Made by a program: the position numbers and the translations under genes
The notes under the pieces: generated by a model
The model's input: only the letters and a program-made list of their open reading frames with translations
Databases searched by the model: none
What the model was told of the DNA's origin: nothing
Assembly: GCA_910591455.2 (NCBI GenBank)
Contig: OU342820.1
Span: forward strand, 4,943,564 to 5,007,563
Direction of reading: 5' to 3'
Length of the DNA: 64,000 bases
From: Pholis gunnellus
Lineage: Eukaryota; Chordata; Actinopteri; Perciformes; Pholidae
Shown: in pieces, positions 25,951 to 35,884 of the stretch
Layout of the letters: the number at the start of each line of letters is the position of its first letter
Numbering within the stretch: the stretch's first letter is position 1

Positions 25951-27261
25951 CACCGACTTTTAGAGGACTGCCTGGGGATCGGTTTGAACTTTGCATCCGG
26001 TCAAGAACTGGACATCGGGTCCCGGGATTCTCCAGAAGGATGGAGTCACCAAATTAAACTGAAAAGAAGATTAAAGCAGGTCCTGAACTCCAACGGCTGC
26101 ACAGTCCTGCACTGAGCTGGTGTCTGCATCAGCAGAACTCCATTCAAAGAAACAAGGAAAATAACAACACAGCTCTAATCACATTACCTGAAGTATAGGA
26201 GACATCAGATTACTGCACACCTCGTTCATTTTTTAAGAAATACATTTTTAATTAATAAAACAATTATTTAAAATTGTTCTGTCATCTATTATTCCATTAC
26301 TTTTCCTGATGTTTTTATTTTCAGTATCGAGATATTTCGACGGGGTTTCATATCAAAGTCATAATTTTGCTATTGTGACAATTGTGATTTGAAAGCATCG
26401 TAACTGCGCAATCGATGGACTTCATCTTACATTCAGGAAGTCACTGGAAAGAAAGTGCCGATGGGGGCGCTAGATCAGACAAATTGGTGATGTGGGTCAC
26501 TTTGGAAGGCAATGTAGAACTGCTTTGTTGTTAAGTCTGGCGAACTTGTCGAGTCCTAAAGTGACCAAAACTGAGCCCCAAAACTCGACTAATAGCGATA
26601 ACGGTGTCAAGTGCCGCGGTCACAAATGCTAACCTGTCTCTGTGTTTATGTCTCCCGTAGGTGGAGCCCCTGAAGAAACCTACCTGTGCAGGTTAAGAGG
26701 CGGAGGCTGAGCGAGGACTTCTTCAGATGGACTCGGGGAAACCACCAGCATTCTTTTACAAAAGACACAATATGGACGAATAAACCTCAAGACTGCCACA
26801 GCGCCGCTTTACCTCCCGCCCGTCCTCTCCTCTTCTTCTGATCCAATCAGAGACAACAACATCTCCTGCTTTCTACCTCCCAGACAAATAGAGAAGGAAA
26901 AAAAGGAAAGAAGTGAAAGCGGTTTATCATTAGTTGTCTATTTCTTCTTCTTTCCGTGCAACATTTCTCCATTTACCTCAGGGATTTTCTCTCCCACTGA
27001 CTACCTCCTCCACCGAAACGGCCGACCCCAGTGACTGGAACACCGGGCAGAAAACTCACCTGTGACCTCTCGCTGCTGTTACCATGACAACCTGTATTGC
27101 CTCTCGAGCTCTCCTCACTGCAGCCGTGACGACCAGCAACGACCTCGGACCTCTCGCCTCCCGCCAGCTCAGACCCGCTCGCTGCCTCAATTGTACTGAT
27201 CCACACTTGTAGCCTGGGTTGGTTATTGCTGGTATAAAATAAATAAATAGATAAAGGGGGG
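25948..27261. other. No recognised gene; possible leader-exon signals near 26.66 kb
   Basis: AT-rich at first, then GC-richer from 26.6 kb with many short direct C/T-rich phrases. The stretch 26661-26691 has splice-like borders but no coding support. A short frame MDSGKPPAFFYKRHNMDE (26727-26783) was considered and matches nothing known to me. Confidence 0.4.
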
Positions 27262-27981
27262 TGCTTGTTGCCAGAAAGCCAGCTCCCCACTCACAACAGC
27301 CTCACCCTATCTGTACGATACACCCGGCAGGAAACTATATACCTCAGCGACACACTCACTCAAGGAAACCGAAGGGAACCTTTTTAGCAACAGAATTCAA
27401 TATCCTGGTGCTTGATCCCATTCCGGCAGGTAACACACGCTCACAAGCCCCGGTGCTTCAATCGAGTAGACGACTCTCCTTCAGCATCTTCCATTCGCCT
27501 TAGAGGTGGGAGTATAGCAACAGTAGCCAGGGAGGCCTCCGGAGAAGCAGGGGGAGAGAGAGAGAGAGACTCAAGAGCGCTGCCCCGGCAGTCAACTTCA
27601 TTTAATTTGTTTCCCCAGCAGAGTCGCATCATACATAAGCCTCGTGATCCAAGAGCTAGCATACATCAGCAATCGCCCAAGAGGCCTTTCGGGGAGATCA
27701 CAGCAGAGACTCAGAAGTCCCCCCCCGTCCCTCCCCTTTTTCTTGCCTCGAGTGTCACCCACATGAAGCCTCCAGAGAAGTCAATCCACCCACAGAGCAG
27801 GAGAAGTTCCTGAGGGGGCCTCAACAGCAAAAGAAATAAAGGCTAAAGAACTCTCTGGCAGATCAAATCAGAGCATTGTGAACCGTAGAAAGTTAGAAGA
27901 GCCAAACACCGAGATCCATATTGTGTGACAGCGGGAGAGGGAAAGGAGGGAGACGGCGTTCAGAGTACGAAGAATGCAGCG
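27262..27981 (+). other. Candidate non-coding first exon with TATA-like box upstream
   Basis: A TATAAAAT motif lies at about 27233-27240. From roughly 30 bases downstream, a purine-rich, moderately GC-rich stretch runs to ATGCAGCG followed by a good donor (gtgagt at 27982). A 133-codon frame (27412-27813) inside has no recognisable domain, and I treat it as chance. A second possible small exon precedes it: acceptor ctcccgtag at 26660, 31 nt, then donor gttaag at 26692. If transcribed, these could be leader exons of thraa 24 kb downstream or of another transcript. The support is only splice-signal and promoter-like pattern. Confidence 0.18.
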
Positions 27982-28454
27982 GTGAGTTCCTTTTTATTTT
28001 ATTTGACATGCTTGTTTCTGCTCCTCACTAACAGAAGGCCCTGCAGGCTAGAGAATAAAGAATATAACTGTTTTTCGTCCTTTCTCTCGTCTTACCTCCC
28101 AGTATATACTAATGACTGCAAGAAGAAAAAAAGAGCTATGTTCCATCTCTTATCGTTTCAGGTCTTTAAATCACTAACTGACATTTAAATGGCATTTCTG
28201 CCTTATTAGATGATACGGAGTGGAGACGGACAGCTTTGTAGTAAAGGTCATTAACCCCTTCAAGAACGTTCATCCAGGCAAAGAAACTTCATTCAGGAGA
28301 GACGTGGGTTGTAATACAAGTCTCTGGGAAGTTTGTAGCTTGAACGCGGTTTTTGAACGCGGTTTTGGCCTGACGACCACAAAGATGACAGAAAGTATGT
28401 CAAAGTAGTGCGGTAGGAGATTTGAGATCTCAACCATGGGAGATTTCTTTACCC
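27982..28454. other. No recognisable gene
   Basis: AT-rich non-coding sequence after the candidate donor at 27982. It contains a tandem 14-base duplication (gaacgcggttttgg / gaacgcggtttttg) around 28341-28367. Confidence 0.5.
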
Positions 28455-28640
28455 ACACTAGCAGAGCTCTGGCTTAGAGGGTCGTCTTCCAATCAGAAGA
28501 TTGGCGGTTCGATCGCCGGCTCCTCCAGTCCATGTCCACAAGACACTTAAACCCTAATTGCTCCCGGTACGGTAGCCTCTGACATCAGTGCAAGTCCACT
28601 TACCATTACTGCTTTGGTAAACACTGAAACATCAAACTGT
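28455..28640 (+). repeat. tRNA-derived SINE
   Basis: A tRNA-like head: ggcttagagggtcgtc (D-arm/A-box region, eroded), an anticodon-type arm (ccaat-cagaag-attgg), then gcggttcgatcgccggc, a T-arm with a B-box (GGTTCGATC). The tRNA-unrelated body follows (ctcctccagtccatgtccac, caagacacttaaacccta, attgctcccgg). This is the layout of a widespread teleost SINE. Mutations in the A-box region suggest it is inactive. Confidence 0.8.
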
Positions 28641-28730
28641 CAGATGGATTTCCGTTTTTTTTCTGGGAACCAGTCATGTATTCTAATGACTTTGGTGATT
28701 CCTCTCCGGCACCAACACCAGGAGGACATT
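28641..28730 (+). repeat. Probable 5' piece of family B
   Basis: tctaatgactttggtgattc, then ctctccggcaccaacaccagg resembles the middle of family B. It abuts the family A copy, so copies are broken or nested here. Confidence 0.4.
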
Positions 28731-28975
28731 TTTATTGCTCCGCGCCGGCAACAGCTGAGGCCGGAGGCATGATGGTTTCAGGTCGTCCGTCCATTCTCGT
28801 GAACGTGATATCTCAGGAATTTCTACAACATTTGGCAGAAACGTCCACTTAGGCTCAATGTTGATGTTGATTAGATTTTGTTGGTCGAAAGGTCATTGTG
28901 ACCGCACGTTTTTGGCCATAACTCAAGAATTCATATGCTAATTATGACACAAATGTCTACGAGGACGTAAGAGAT
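28731..28975 (+). repeat. Interspersed repeat family A, copy 2
   Basis: Carries ctgaggccggaggcatgatg, gtccgtccattctcgtgaac, gatatctcaggaatttct, aacgtccacttaggctc, then ataactcaagaattcatatg and ctaattatgacacaaatg. Contains AGGTCATTGTGACCG (28890-28904), one mismatch from the palindromic AGGTCAnnnTGACCT oestrogen-response element. Confidence 0.75.
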
Positions 28976-29224
28976 AAGTACTCTTAAGTGAAATGAGCTC
29001 CATTTATTTTAATTTCTTTTGGCTGAATGACTATGAAACACTCGAGTTGTAGTTCAGGAAAGGAACCTTTTGTTATTTTCCAGGCCTGGGATGGAAGGCA
29101 GAATATTTTGTTTAAGACCAAGCTGTGAAATAACGTAATTTTATAATTGAATGAAATACAGTTTGACGACTGCAGCTGTATCTTTGATGTCTTATGAATC
29201 CCATGAGGGATGAATTATTTAAAC

Positions 29225-29345
29225 TTTGTCAGGTTTATGACCAAATACCTCCAAGACTGACATCCCCTCAGCTGTATTTTCTGTTTAGCGCTAATTAGCA
29301 AGTGTTAATTATGCTATTATAGGGTGAAGAAAAGACCAGGCATGT
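29225..29345 (+). repeat. Interspersed repeat family B, copy 2 (3' part)
   Basis: tttatgaccaaatacctcca, agactgacatcccctcagct and agcgctaattagcaagtgtt match the end of copy 1 at 25.7 kb. 5'-truncated. Confidence 0.6.
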
Positions 29346-30292
29346 TAGCATCGTTTTGTTTAAAACACTGCTGTGTAGTAGCCTCAAAATGAGCTGCTGG
29401 CATGGACCCCCCCCCCCCTGTATAATCTAATTCTGTGGGAATCATTGGTATTAATATATTGCATCATTTAGGGAATTCCTTTTAAATCTGATGAGGTAAA
29501 CCTGCATCAAAAAACAGCACAAAAAAATAAAAAGACGACAGTTTTTCAGCACGACCTAGACTTCCAAAAATCAACTTATCGACATCTTCCGTGTCCAATT
29601 ATTTTAAACGCTGCACAGCTTCACTTGGCCATCAGACGATTGCTGAGATCCCCTGATGGAAATCATGCACAGTGCTGCTGCTGCTGCTGCTGCGTATTAA
29701 CTCTGTTCTTCGAAACAAATAAAAACAGGACACGCTGTTCCTCGTTTCCTTCACACAAAGATTAAAGGAAGAGTGAAAAGACTGATGGGGAGATTTCAGA
29801 GAGACGGATGGGAGGTAGGTGGTGGAGGATGGGGGGGGGGGGATGATAGAGGGGCTAACATGTGAGCGACAGAGATGGATGTGACTCCAGCAGCATCAAA
29901 CGTCTTACCTCAGACACCCTCTGTCCTCAGTCAATCAGCAGGAGTAGCACGCGCATCGCCGTCCGTCGTTGACAGTCTCCTCACATCAGCAGCTCAATCC
30001 CCGCCCCTCTGCTTCGTGTTGCCACGGCAACGCGCAGCCTTCCCCAAGCCACCTGTGGCTCAGGACGCACGTGGCCCACGTCGGCCAATCGGATCGTCGT
30101 GTGTTTCTGTGTGTGTGCGTGTGTGTGTGTGTCTCTCTCTTTTTTGGCCCGGGCCATCTTTAGGAAGCATTGACCTACTTGGACCAATCAGACGACTCAG
30201 TGAAGTGTGTATGTGGTCACGTATACATTTGCTAAGTGGCCCAGTGGTTTGACTACCGCATTAAAGGGCATATGGGGCCAATAGAAGGGAGG

Positions 30293-30296
<4 letters not shown>
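29346..30296. other. No recognised gene; (CTG)7, short poly-C and poly-G runs
   Basis: A triplet array (TGC)7 occurs at 29673-29693; poly-C at 29407-29418; poly-G near 29831-29842; a TG patch near 30108-30132. The 125-codon frame at 29875-30252 (+) crosses that TG patch and has no domain. Confidence 0.7.
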
Positions 30297-30388
<92 letters not shown>

Positions 30389-30479
30389 AAGCAGAAGAGA
30401 TCTCATTATCTCGTTTCTGTGCACAGGTACACAAGCACTGAATGAGTCACCACTGAGCTCTCTGAGTCTATTGCTGCAA

Positions 30480-30539
<60 letters not shown>
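30297..30539. repeat. (GA)45 and (TG)29 arrays 95 bp apart
   Basis: A pure GA array (30297-30387), then 94 bases of unique sequence, then a pure TG array (30482-30539). A homopurine/homopyrimidine mirror repeat beside a Z-DNA-prone repeat. All long frames here encode only Arg-Glu, Ser-Leu or Thr-His repeats. Confidence 0.97.
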
Positions 30540-30540
<1 letters not shown>

Positions 30541-31289
30541 ATAAAACACTCTTCCCACAGAAAACTTCTATGAATGTATGAAACATGAATTATACCCACC
30601 AGTACTTTATAGTTGTAGTTTTATATTTCAGTTTTTTCACTTCCAGTTTGTATGATGTGACGGTACGTCAAAAAAATCATAAGTGTAAAGGAATTACATT
30701 GAATGCATTGACCAAAAGATTTAGCAAAGGTGATGCGGGTTGATTGTGAAGCTGTTGGTAGGTGGATTGTTTTAACTTTGGACCAGCTTCGCTGTGTCCC
30801 CCTTCTTCCAGTCTGTTTGCAAAGATATGCTAATTCATGCTTCACTCTCGGTCTTCACTGAAAGGACATTTGATATTTTTGAAAATACGCCTATTTCTTT
30901 CCTTGCTGAGAGATAGATTGGAAAATTGATTTGATTTCGACCTTTCAATCAAAGCAGTATTCTCCATGTGTTTTTCTTTCTCTTCGACCCGCCCACTTCC
31001 CCCCCAAAAAGAAATATGGCGGTCATACACTTGATACAAGGCCTATATCTTTTTAAAGAAGGATTTGAAATGACAAGGTATTAAAAACCAATGATCTTTA
31101 GTTGATCTTTTCGGGTGAAGGTCTTTCTCCACGTTTCCACTCTATGCTAAGCTAACCAGCTAGTGGCTGTAGTTTCATATTTAGGGTATGAGAGGAGTAT
31201 CAATCTTGTCATGTTATTCTGAGCAGGAAACAAAACCAGCGTGTTTGTCATCATAGTAAAATCTAGCATGATGAACTATTTTTTTTTTA
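30540..31289. other. No recognisable gene
   Basis: AT-rich unique sequence; no exon recognised. Confidence 0.5.
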
Positions 31290-31700
31290 TGGTTGTCCGT
31301 CCATTCTCGTGAACGCGATGCCTCCTGAGCGCCTAGAGGGGATTTCTTCAAATTTGGCACAAACGTCCACCTGGACTTAAAGATGGGGGTCAAAGGTCGA
31401 GGTAACCGTGACCTCACGTCCTTCCCCTCTCTCATTGAAGCCATATCTGTGGAACGCCTCGAGGCAATTCCTACAAATCTGGCACAAACATTCGCTTGAT
31501 CTCGAGGTGGAACTGATTACATTGTGGTAGTCAAAGACCGCTGTGACCTCCCTTTTTTTTTTTTTGGACCATAACTCAAGAAGTCATATGCTAATTGTGA
31601 AAATTTCACGCAAAAGGATAAAATGATGAAGCGATGACATTTTGGACAAGCTCTGACGTAATCTGCAACTTGACTGGTTGGCAGAGGCCGACGACTGATT
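31290..31700 (+). repeat. Interspersed repeat family A, copy 3 (longest, with internal duplication)
   Basis: Opens with ttgtccgtccattctcgtg and has two tandem versions of the core module (ttcttcaaatttggcacaaa / ttcctacaaatctggcacaa), then ataactcaagaagtcatatg, gataaaatgatgaagcgatg and gcaacttgactggttggcag. Contains GGGTCAAAGGTCG (31387-31399, DR1-like) next to AGGTAACCGTGACCT (31400-31414, one mismatch from the palindromic AGGTCAnnnTGACCT). Confidence 0.8.
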
Positions 31701-31953
31701 CTAGTGTTCTCAGTGCGTTCCCATTAATGGATTCAGTAAATGTATTTCGTCAGTGAGCTTTAGGGCCCTTTCAGACGGACGGTGAGCCTGTAAAGAACTC
31801 TTCCTCGTCCATTCCAGGTCGTTTCAAGTCGATCCGTGCAGCGACGACCAGTAAGCCGCTTAGTTGGCCAGTCAAGTTCATGCAGGTGCTTTGATGAGCT
31901 TTCAAACTGAACCTCCTGGTTTGTGTTTGATCTCCTACCCGTACCGGTACCCT

Positions 31954-31966
31954 GCACGCACGCACA

Positions 31967-32014
<48 letters not shown>

Positions 32015-32051
32015 CACACGCACACACACACACACACACACACGCACACAC
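31954..32051. repeat. Compound (CGCA)n/(CA)n microsatellite
   Basis: Alternating CGCA and CA units across about 98 bases. Frames of 76-95 codons on both strands are artefacts of it. Alternating purine-pyrimidine with CG steps favours Z-DNA. Confidence 0.97.
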
Positions 32052-35000
32052 CACTGCAGCTTTTGTTCTTGTTTTACAATCCTGCTGCCAGTTTTTCTTG
32101 GGTTGTACTTCTATAATGAAGCTGGCTTCATTACCTATTTAATTGGTAGTTGAGCACAGAGGCAATTTGGAATGTTTTTTAATTAACGCTCCCTCGGCTG
32201 AATCTCTCCTCGGTGTCACTCCTCCTTGACCAGAACCTCCTTGTTAAAACATGCATGATACCACATTGCGTTAAAATAGGTCAGCCTCGTAAAAAAAGGG
32301 CTTTTTTTTTTCGTGCCCTGTGGCTTTTTGCAAAATGAAAACATTGACGGCTCTTGTTTTTTGTGCACGGTATCACTTAATCATTGGACCATCGCAAACA
32401 ACAGCTGTGCCTGTAAACATCTGCCTCGTTGTTCCAGTGTGTTTCTGCCTTAAAGCAATAACTATACACAATGCAATAAATGAACTTCAAGTGCGTGCAG
32501 TTTTATGTAATTTTGTCAGGTCCACATCGTGCCACCGACAGTACAGGGTTAGAATATCAATAGCTTACTGCAAGCTCAATTAAAAACCAAAGAATCTATC
32601 ATTTATCAGACAAAATAGATGTTTGTGCTCGTCCAGTTTTTAAATGCACACGAAAGCTTTCCTTTGATTTAAATTTACCCCAGGACTATTTTTTTATCAC
32701 ACCATTCATTCCCCTCTTTTTTTAATGTTTTACTCTCGCTTCAGATTAACGTTAATGGAGCGAGAATTCCCTGAAATGACAGTCAGCAGTCATGTAGAAG
32801 TAATGAAATGCAAGAATGATAAACATCTATGAATGATCCAATCACCCAATGAATCCCCCATGTCCAATTATCCCATTATGTGTGTGTTTTTTAATCAGCA
32901 CTAATGGATCGACCTTCACTTCACGTCTTTTGCTGAGATTTTTGGAACTCAATTGTCTTTCGATAAAACCCAACAAGAAAAAAAACAACTCTTTGCTTCC
33001 TGGAGGTTCAGAGTCGCAAACACTTTAACTGTTTCGCTTCCACCTTTTAACACTATGCAGTACTGTGTCATTGGATTCCAGTGCTTACAGGAAAGAGATG
33101 TTTTATTGTATTACGACATTGGATCAAAGTCGTTCTGACACTGATCAACATTCAGTCTGTATGTCTCTTTAGGTCTCTGACCAGCTTTGTTTTGCTTTCT
33201 TTTTTTTATTCTCCATTCTTCTTTGCAAAACTGGTCAAGTTCCTTTTTTCAAGTCCAGCCTCAACACCTCCATTGGGTTTCGATCTGGACTCCGGTTGGC
33301 TTGGATTCCATTTATTCCAATTATTTCCAAAACTGCACTCGAAAACAAGGAAAAGAAAACCAGCGAGGACGCTCAGTCTGCACATGTTGGGGTCCAGAAC
33401 ATTGTGAACACGCTTCTATTGGCAGTGAGAGTAATCGCAGCACTGATCAGTGTGTCCACGAAAAACTCCACATTGATTGACAAGCGCTTGACGGATAGGA
33501 GACAATCAATACAGTTGATTTAGGGCTCACGGGTGACTGGCAGCATTGAATTGTTGAAGCGATCAAACTAAATACTGTATTGGTTTTTTAATAATCCCTG
33601 GGTGGGACGTCAGACGCTGTAGCAATGCAAAGCCTGCAACATATATAACACAAATATAAAAATGTTGTTGCTGCTCAGTGCACCAGCATGGCGGTCGTTG
33701 TCCTTAATCACAGCTGGGTTTACTGTCATCTGTTTTTTTTTCTTTCTCAAAACATCCAATTTCTTGCTGGAGATGAGGTGAGAGGGAATCGATTTTTTTA
33801 TTTTTTTTTCAATTGCGAAAGTGACGGAATTTACTTTAGAGGAATAAAAAAAAGAAGTCACTTTAGAGAAATATGTCAGTCTATATAGATACAGTATTTC
33901 AGCCACACTATTTTTCTAAGTTGTGTTAATAAAAGGAGAATATATTAGAAAAATGTTATTAATAAAGTTGCATAGCGCTTCCCCCGACGCGTCACTTTTA
34001 CTCATCAATCAAGTAAATACATGACAGTTAAATAATAATTTTTAATTTAATTAAAACCCTTATTTCTATACTATTCATGGTCAGCACCATTGCTGTCACT
34101 CTCCTAACGTCGTATCAGAGCCGTGTTAAGTTACCGAACACTTCCTGCTGCCGCTCCTTCACATTAAAAACATTGGTGTTTTCTTTTTCCCCTCTTGAAG
34201 CGGTCTCAAAAAACACTTTCATATTGGTGAGCTGCAGGTGACCGGATCCACACCTCCAGCTCCTCAGTGAAGTAACAAAGTGTTTTTACACTGCCCTGCT
34301 GGTAATCTGCTTGTGCAGCATGAAGCCACGCGGGGATGGAGCGCTGCGCGATGGAAAGAAGCCAACTGTTGACTGAAGCCTTGATTTAAAAAAAACAACA
34401 ACACTTGAGTTTGTTGGACTGCGCTGCAGACAGACACAGCAGCTGCTCTTCTGTTGTGTTTCTGACAAACGTCTCGACTGAAGGAGTGTTTTGCCGTAGA
34501 ATTGAACCGTCGGCGTCGACAAACCAACCTGGACTGAAATGTTGAGTTGCCTCACAGATTGGATAATCTGTTTTTTTTTATTTCTCAGAAAACAGTACAT
34601 TTTCCTGTTTTTATTTATTCCTGTTACTCGCTTTGAACAAGCTTGTTGTTTTTCTCACAATCGACTATTAATTTTCATATTCGAAGATGTGAATCTCATT
34701 AGAAGATAAGAATCTTTATTCTTTCCCTCACCCCTAGTTTTCTAGCACCCTTCTTTCTCCTTCTTTTCACTGGTCATCCCACCTCATCTTCTCAGTATTC
34801 CAACCATTTCTTTAAATTAAAGAATCTTTAAACACATTTTTCAAGACAATTGACCTCATAAATTAAATTGTGCTCAATTTTTTGTCTTATCGTACTCTTA
34901 GACTACCCAACGAGCGTAAGATTAAACTTCCCTTTATTTAAACGCAAGGGGAATTATTCGTCAGGAACATCCCTACTTTATACAAAAAATTGTATATCCA

Positions 35001-35066
35001 TATTTCTGTTTAAAATGTTACTTCTTTTATGGCAACAAATGCTGTTTGAAAAGAGTAATATATATG
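32052..35066. other. No recognisable gene; possible conserved patch near 32.73-32.88 kb
   Basis: AT-rich non-coding DNA. The patch 32730-32880 (aatggagcgagaattccctg, tgaatgatccaatcacccaa, tccaattatcccattatg) is unique and motif-rich. Open frames at 33.08-33.52 and 34.26-34.60 kb overlap each other in different frames and show no domain. Confidence 0.45.
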
Positions 35067-35086
35067 ATATATATATATATATATAT
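35067..35086. repeat. (AT)10 microsatellite
   Basis: Short pure AT array. Confidence 0.95.
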
Positions 35087-35796
35087 CACCAGATTTTTTT
35101 AAATCTGCCAGCTTGTTTTTACGTGTGATATGCTTCTATCCGCCCCCACGTCCTCCTGTGCCGATGCTCCTTTTTATATCCAGCCACTCAGGGTTGATTG
35201 ATCAATCTTCTGGCTGCCGATTCCTGCAGTGTCACATGTTCATGAAAAGGCAGCAGGAATGTTAAATGTGTGTTTGAGGTGATTTAGAGTCTTGACTGTT
35301 CGCTACGCACCGCTCCCCTTAGCTACCGTTGCTACACCTGTTTATCTTTTTGGTCTCGCACGGCAAATATCCAATGATAGTAGTGACCAATTTACCACCT
35401 TAGCTTTAGCTAGCTAATTTAGCTATTGTTAGCGCCATGAGATGGTTAAAAAACTTGTCTCTTGCTGATTTTATTTTTTCAAGTAAAACATTGAAAATAA
35501 TCAGGAAAGATTAAAAAAAAAAACAGTTCATTTTAAAAGACAAACATTTGTTCAACAAGAGATAAATGCAGACGGACTTGTATAGAATTGTAGTCCAAGC
35601 AAACGTCAACTTGCATCTTGTGTTAGTAAACCGTCGGTCTTCTGGTTGTGGAAATAATTTAGTTACTTATCCAATTTAGTGCCCTGCAGTTTCTGAGTTT
35701 TTCACAAAATAGCAATTAAATCATCCATCATCCAATCACCAGGCCCCACTTTAAAGTTCTCTTGGTTTGTCTGCACACACTCCAGCTCGTAGCGCA

Positions 35797-35884
35797 GGAG
35801 CAGTTATCAGGGGGTATTCTCCCTCCCTTTTTGTAAAGGGAGGGAGAATACCCCCTGATAACTGCTCCCTCCCTTTACAAAAAG
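35797..35884. repeat. Perfect 34-bp inverted repeat (4-nt loop) overlapping a second 20-bp inverted repeat
   Basis: 35797-35830 and 35835-35868 are exact reverse complements with only TTGT between them. A second pair, 35827-35846 and 35865-35884, is also exact and shares bases with the first. The order (A, A', then a return copy of part of A/loop) is what is left when a replication fork or repair strand switches template twice. Nothing suggests a terminator or miRNA: there is no gene beside it, and the perfect stem is more like a fresh mutation. Confidence 0.95.

Noticed and set aside
26727..26783. Short frame MDSGKPPAFFYKRHNMDE
   Set aside because: Eighteen codons with no recognised family and no splice-phase support.
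27412..27813. 133-codon plus-strand frame
   Set aside because: Arg/Ser/Pro-rich, low complexity at the GA tract, overlapped by an opposite-strand frame; more likely chance within a GC-richer, possibly non-coding exon.
30197..30586. 129-codon minus-strand frame
   Set aside because: Consists of (TG)n and (GA)n repeat translation (Thr-His and Ser-Leu runs).
31760..32049. Overlapping 92-95-codon Cys/Val/Ala-rich frames
   Set aside because: Generated by the CGCA/CA microsatellite.
35797..35884. Inverted repeat as a pre-miRNA or terminator
   Set aside because: The stem is perfect with a 4-base loop and a second overlapping palindrome; miRNA precursors have mismatches and larger loops, and there is no bacterial-type gene to terminate.
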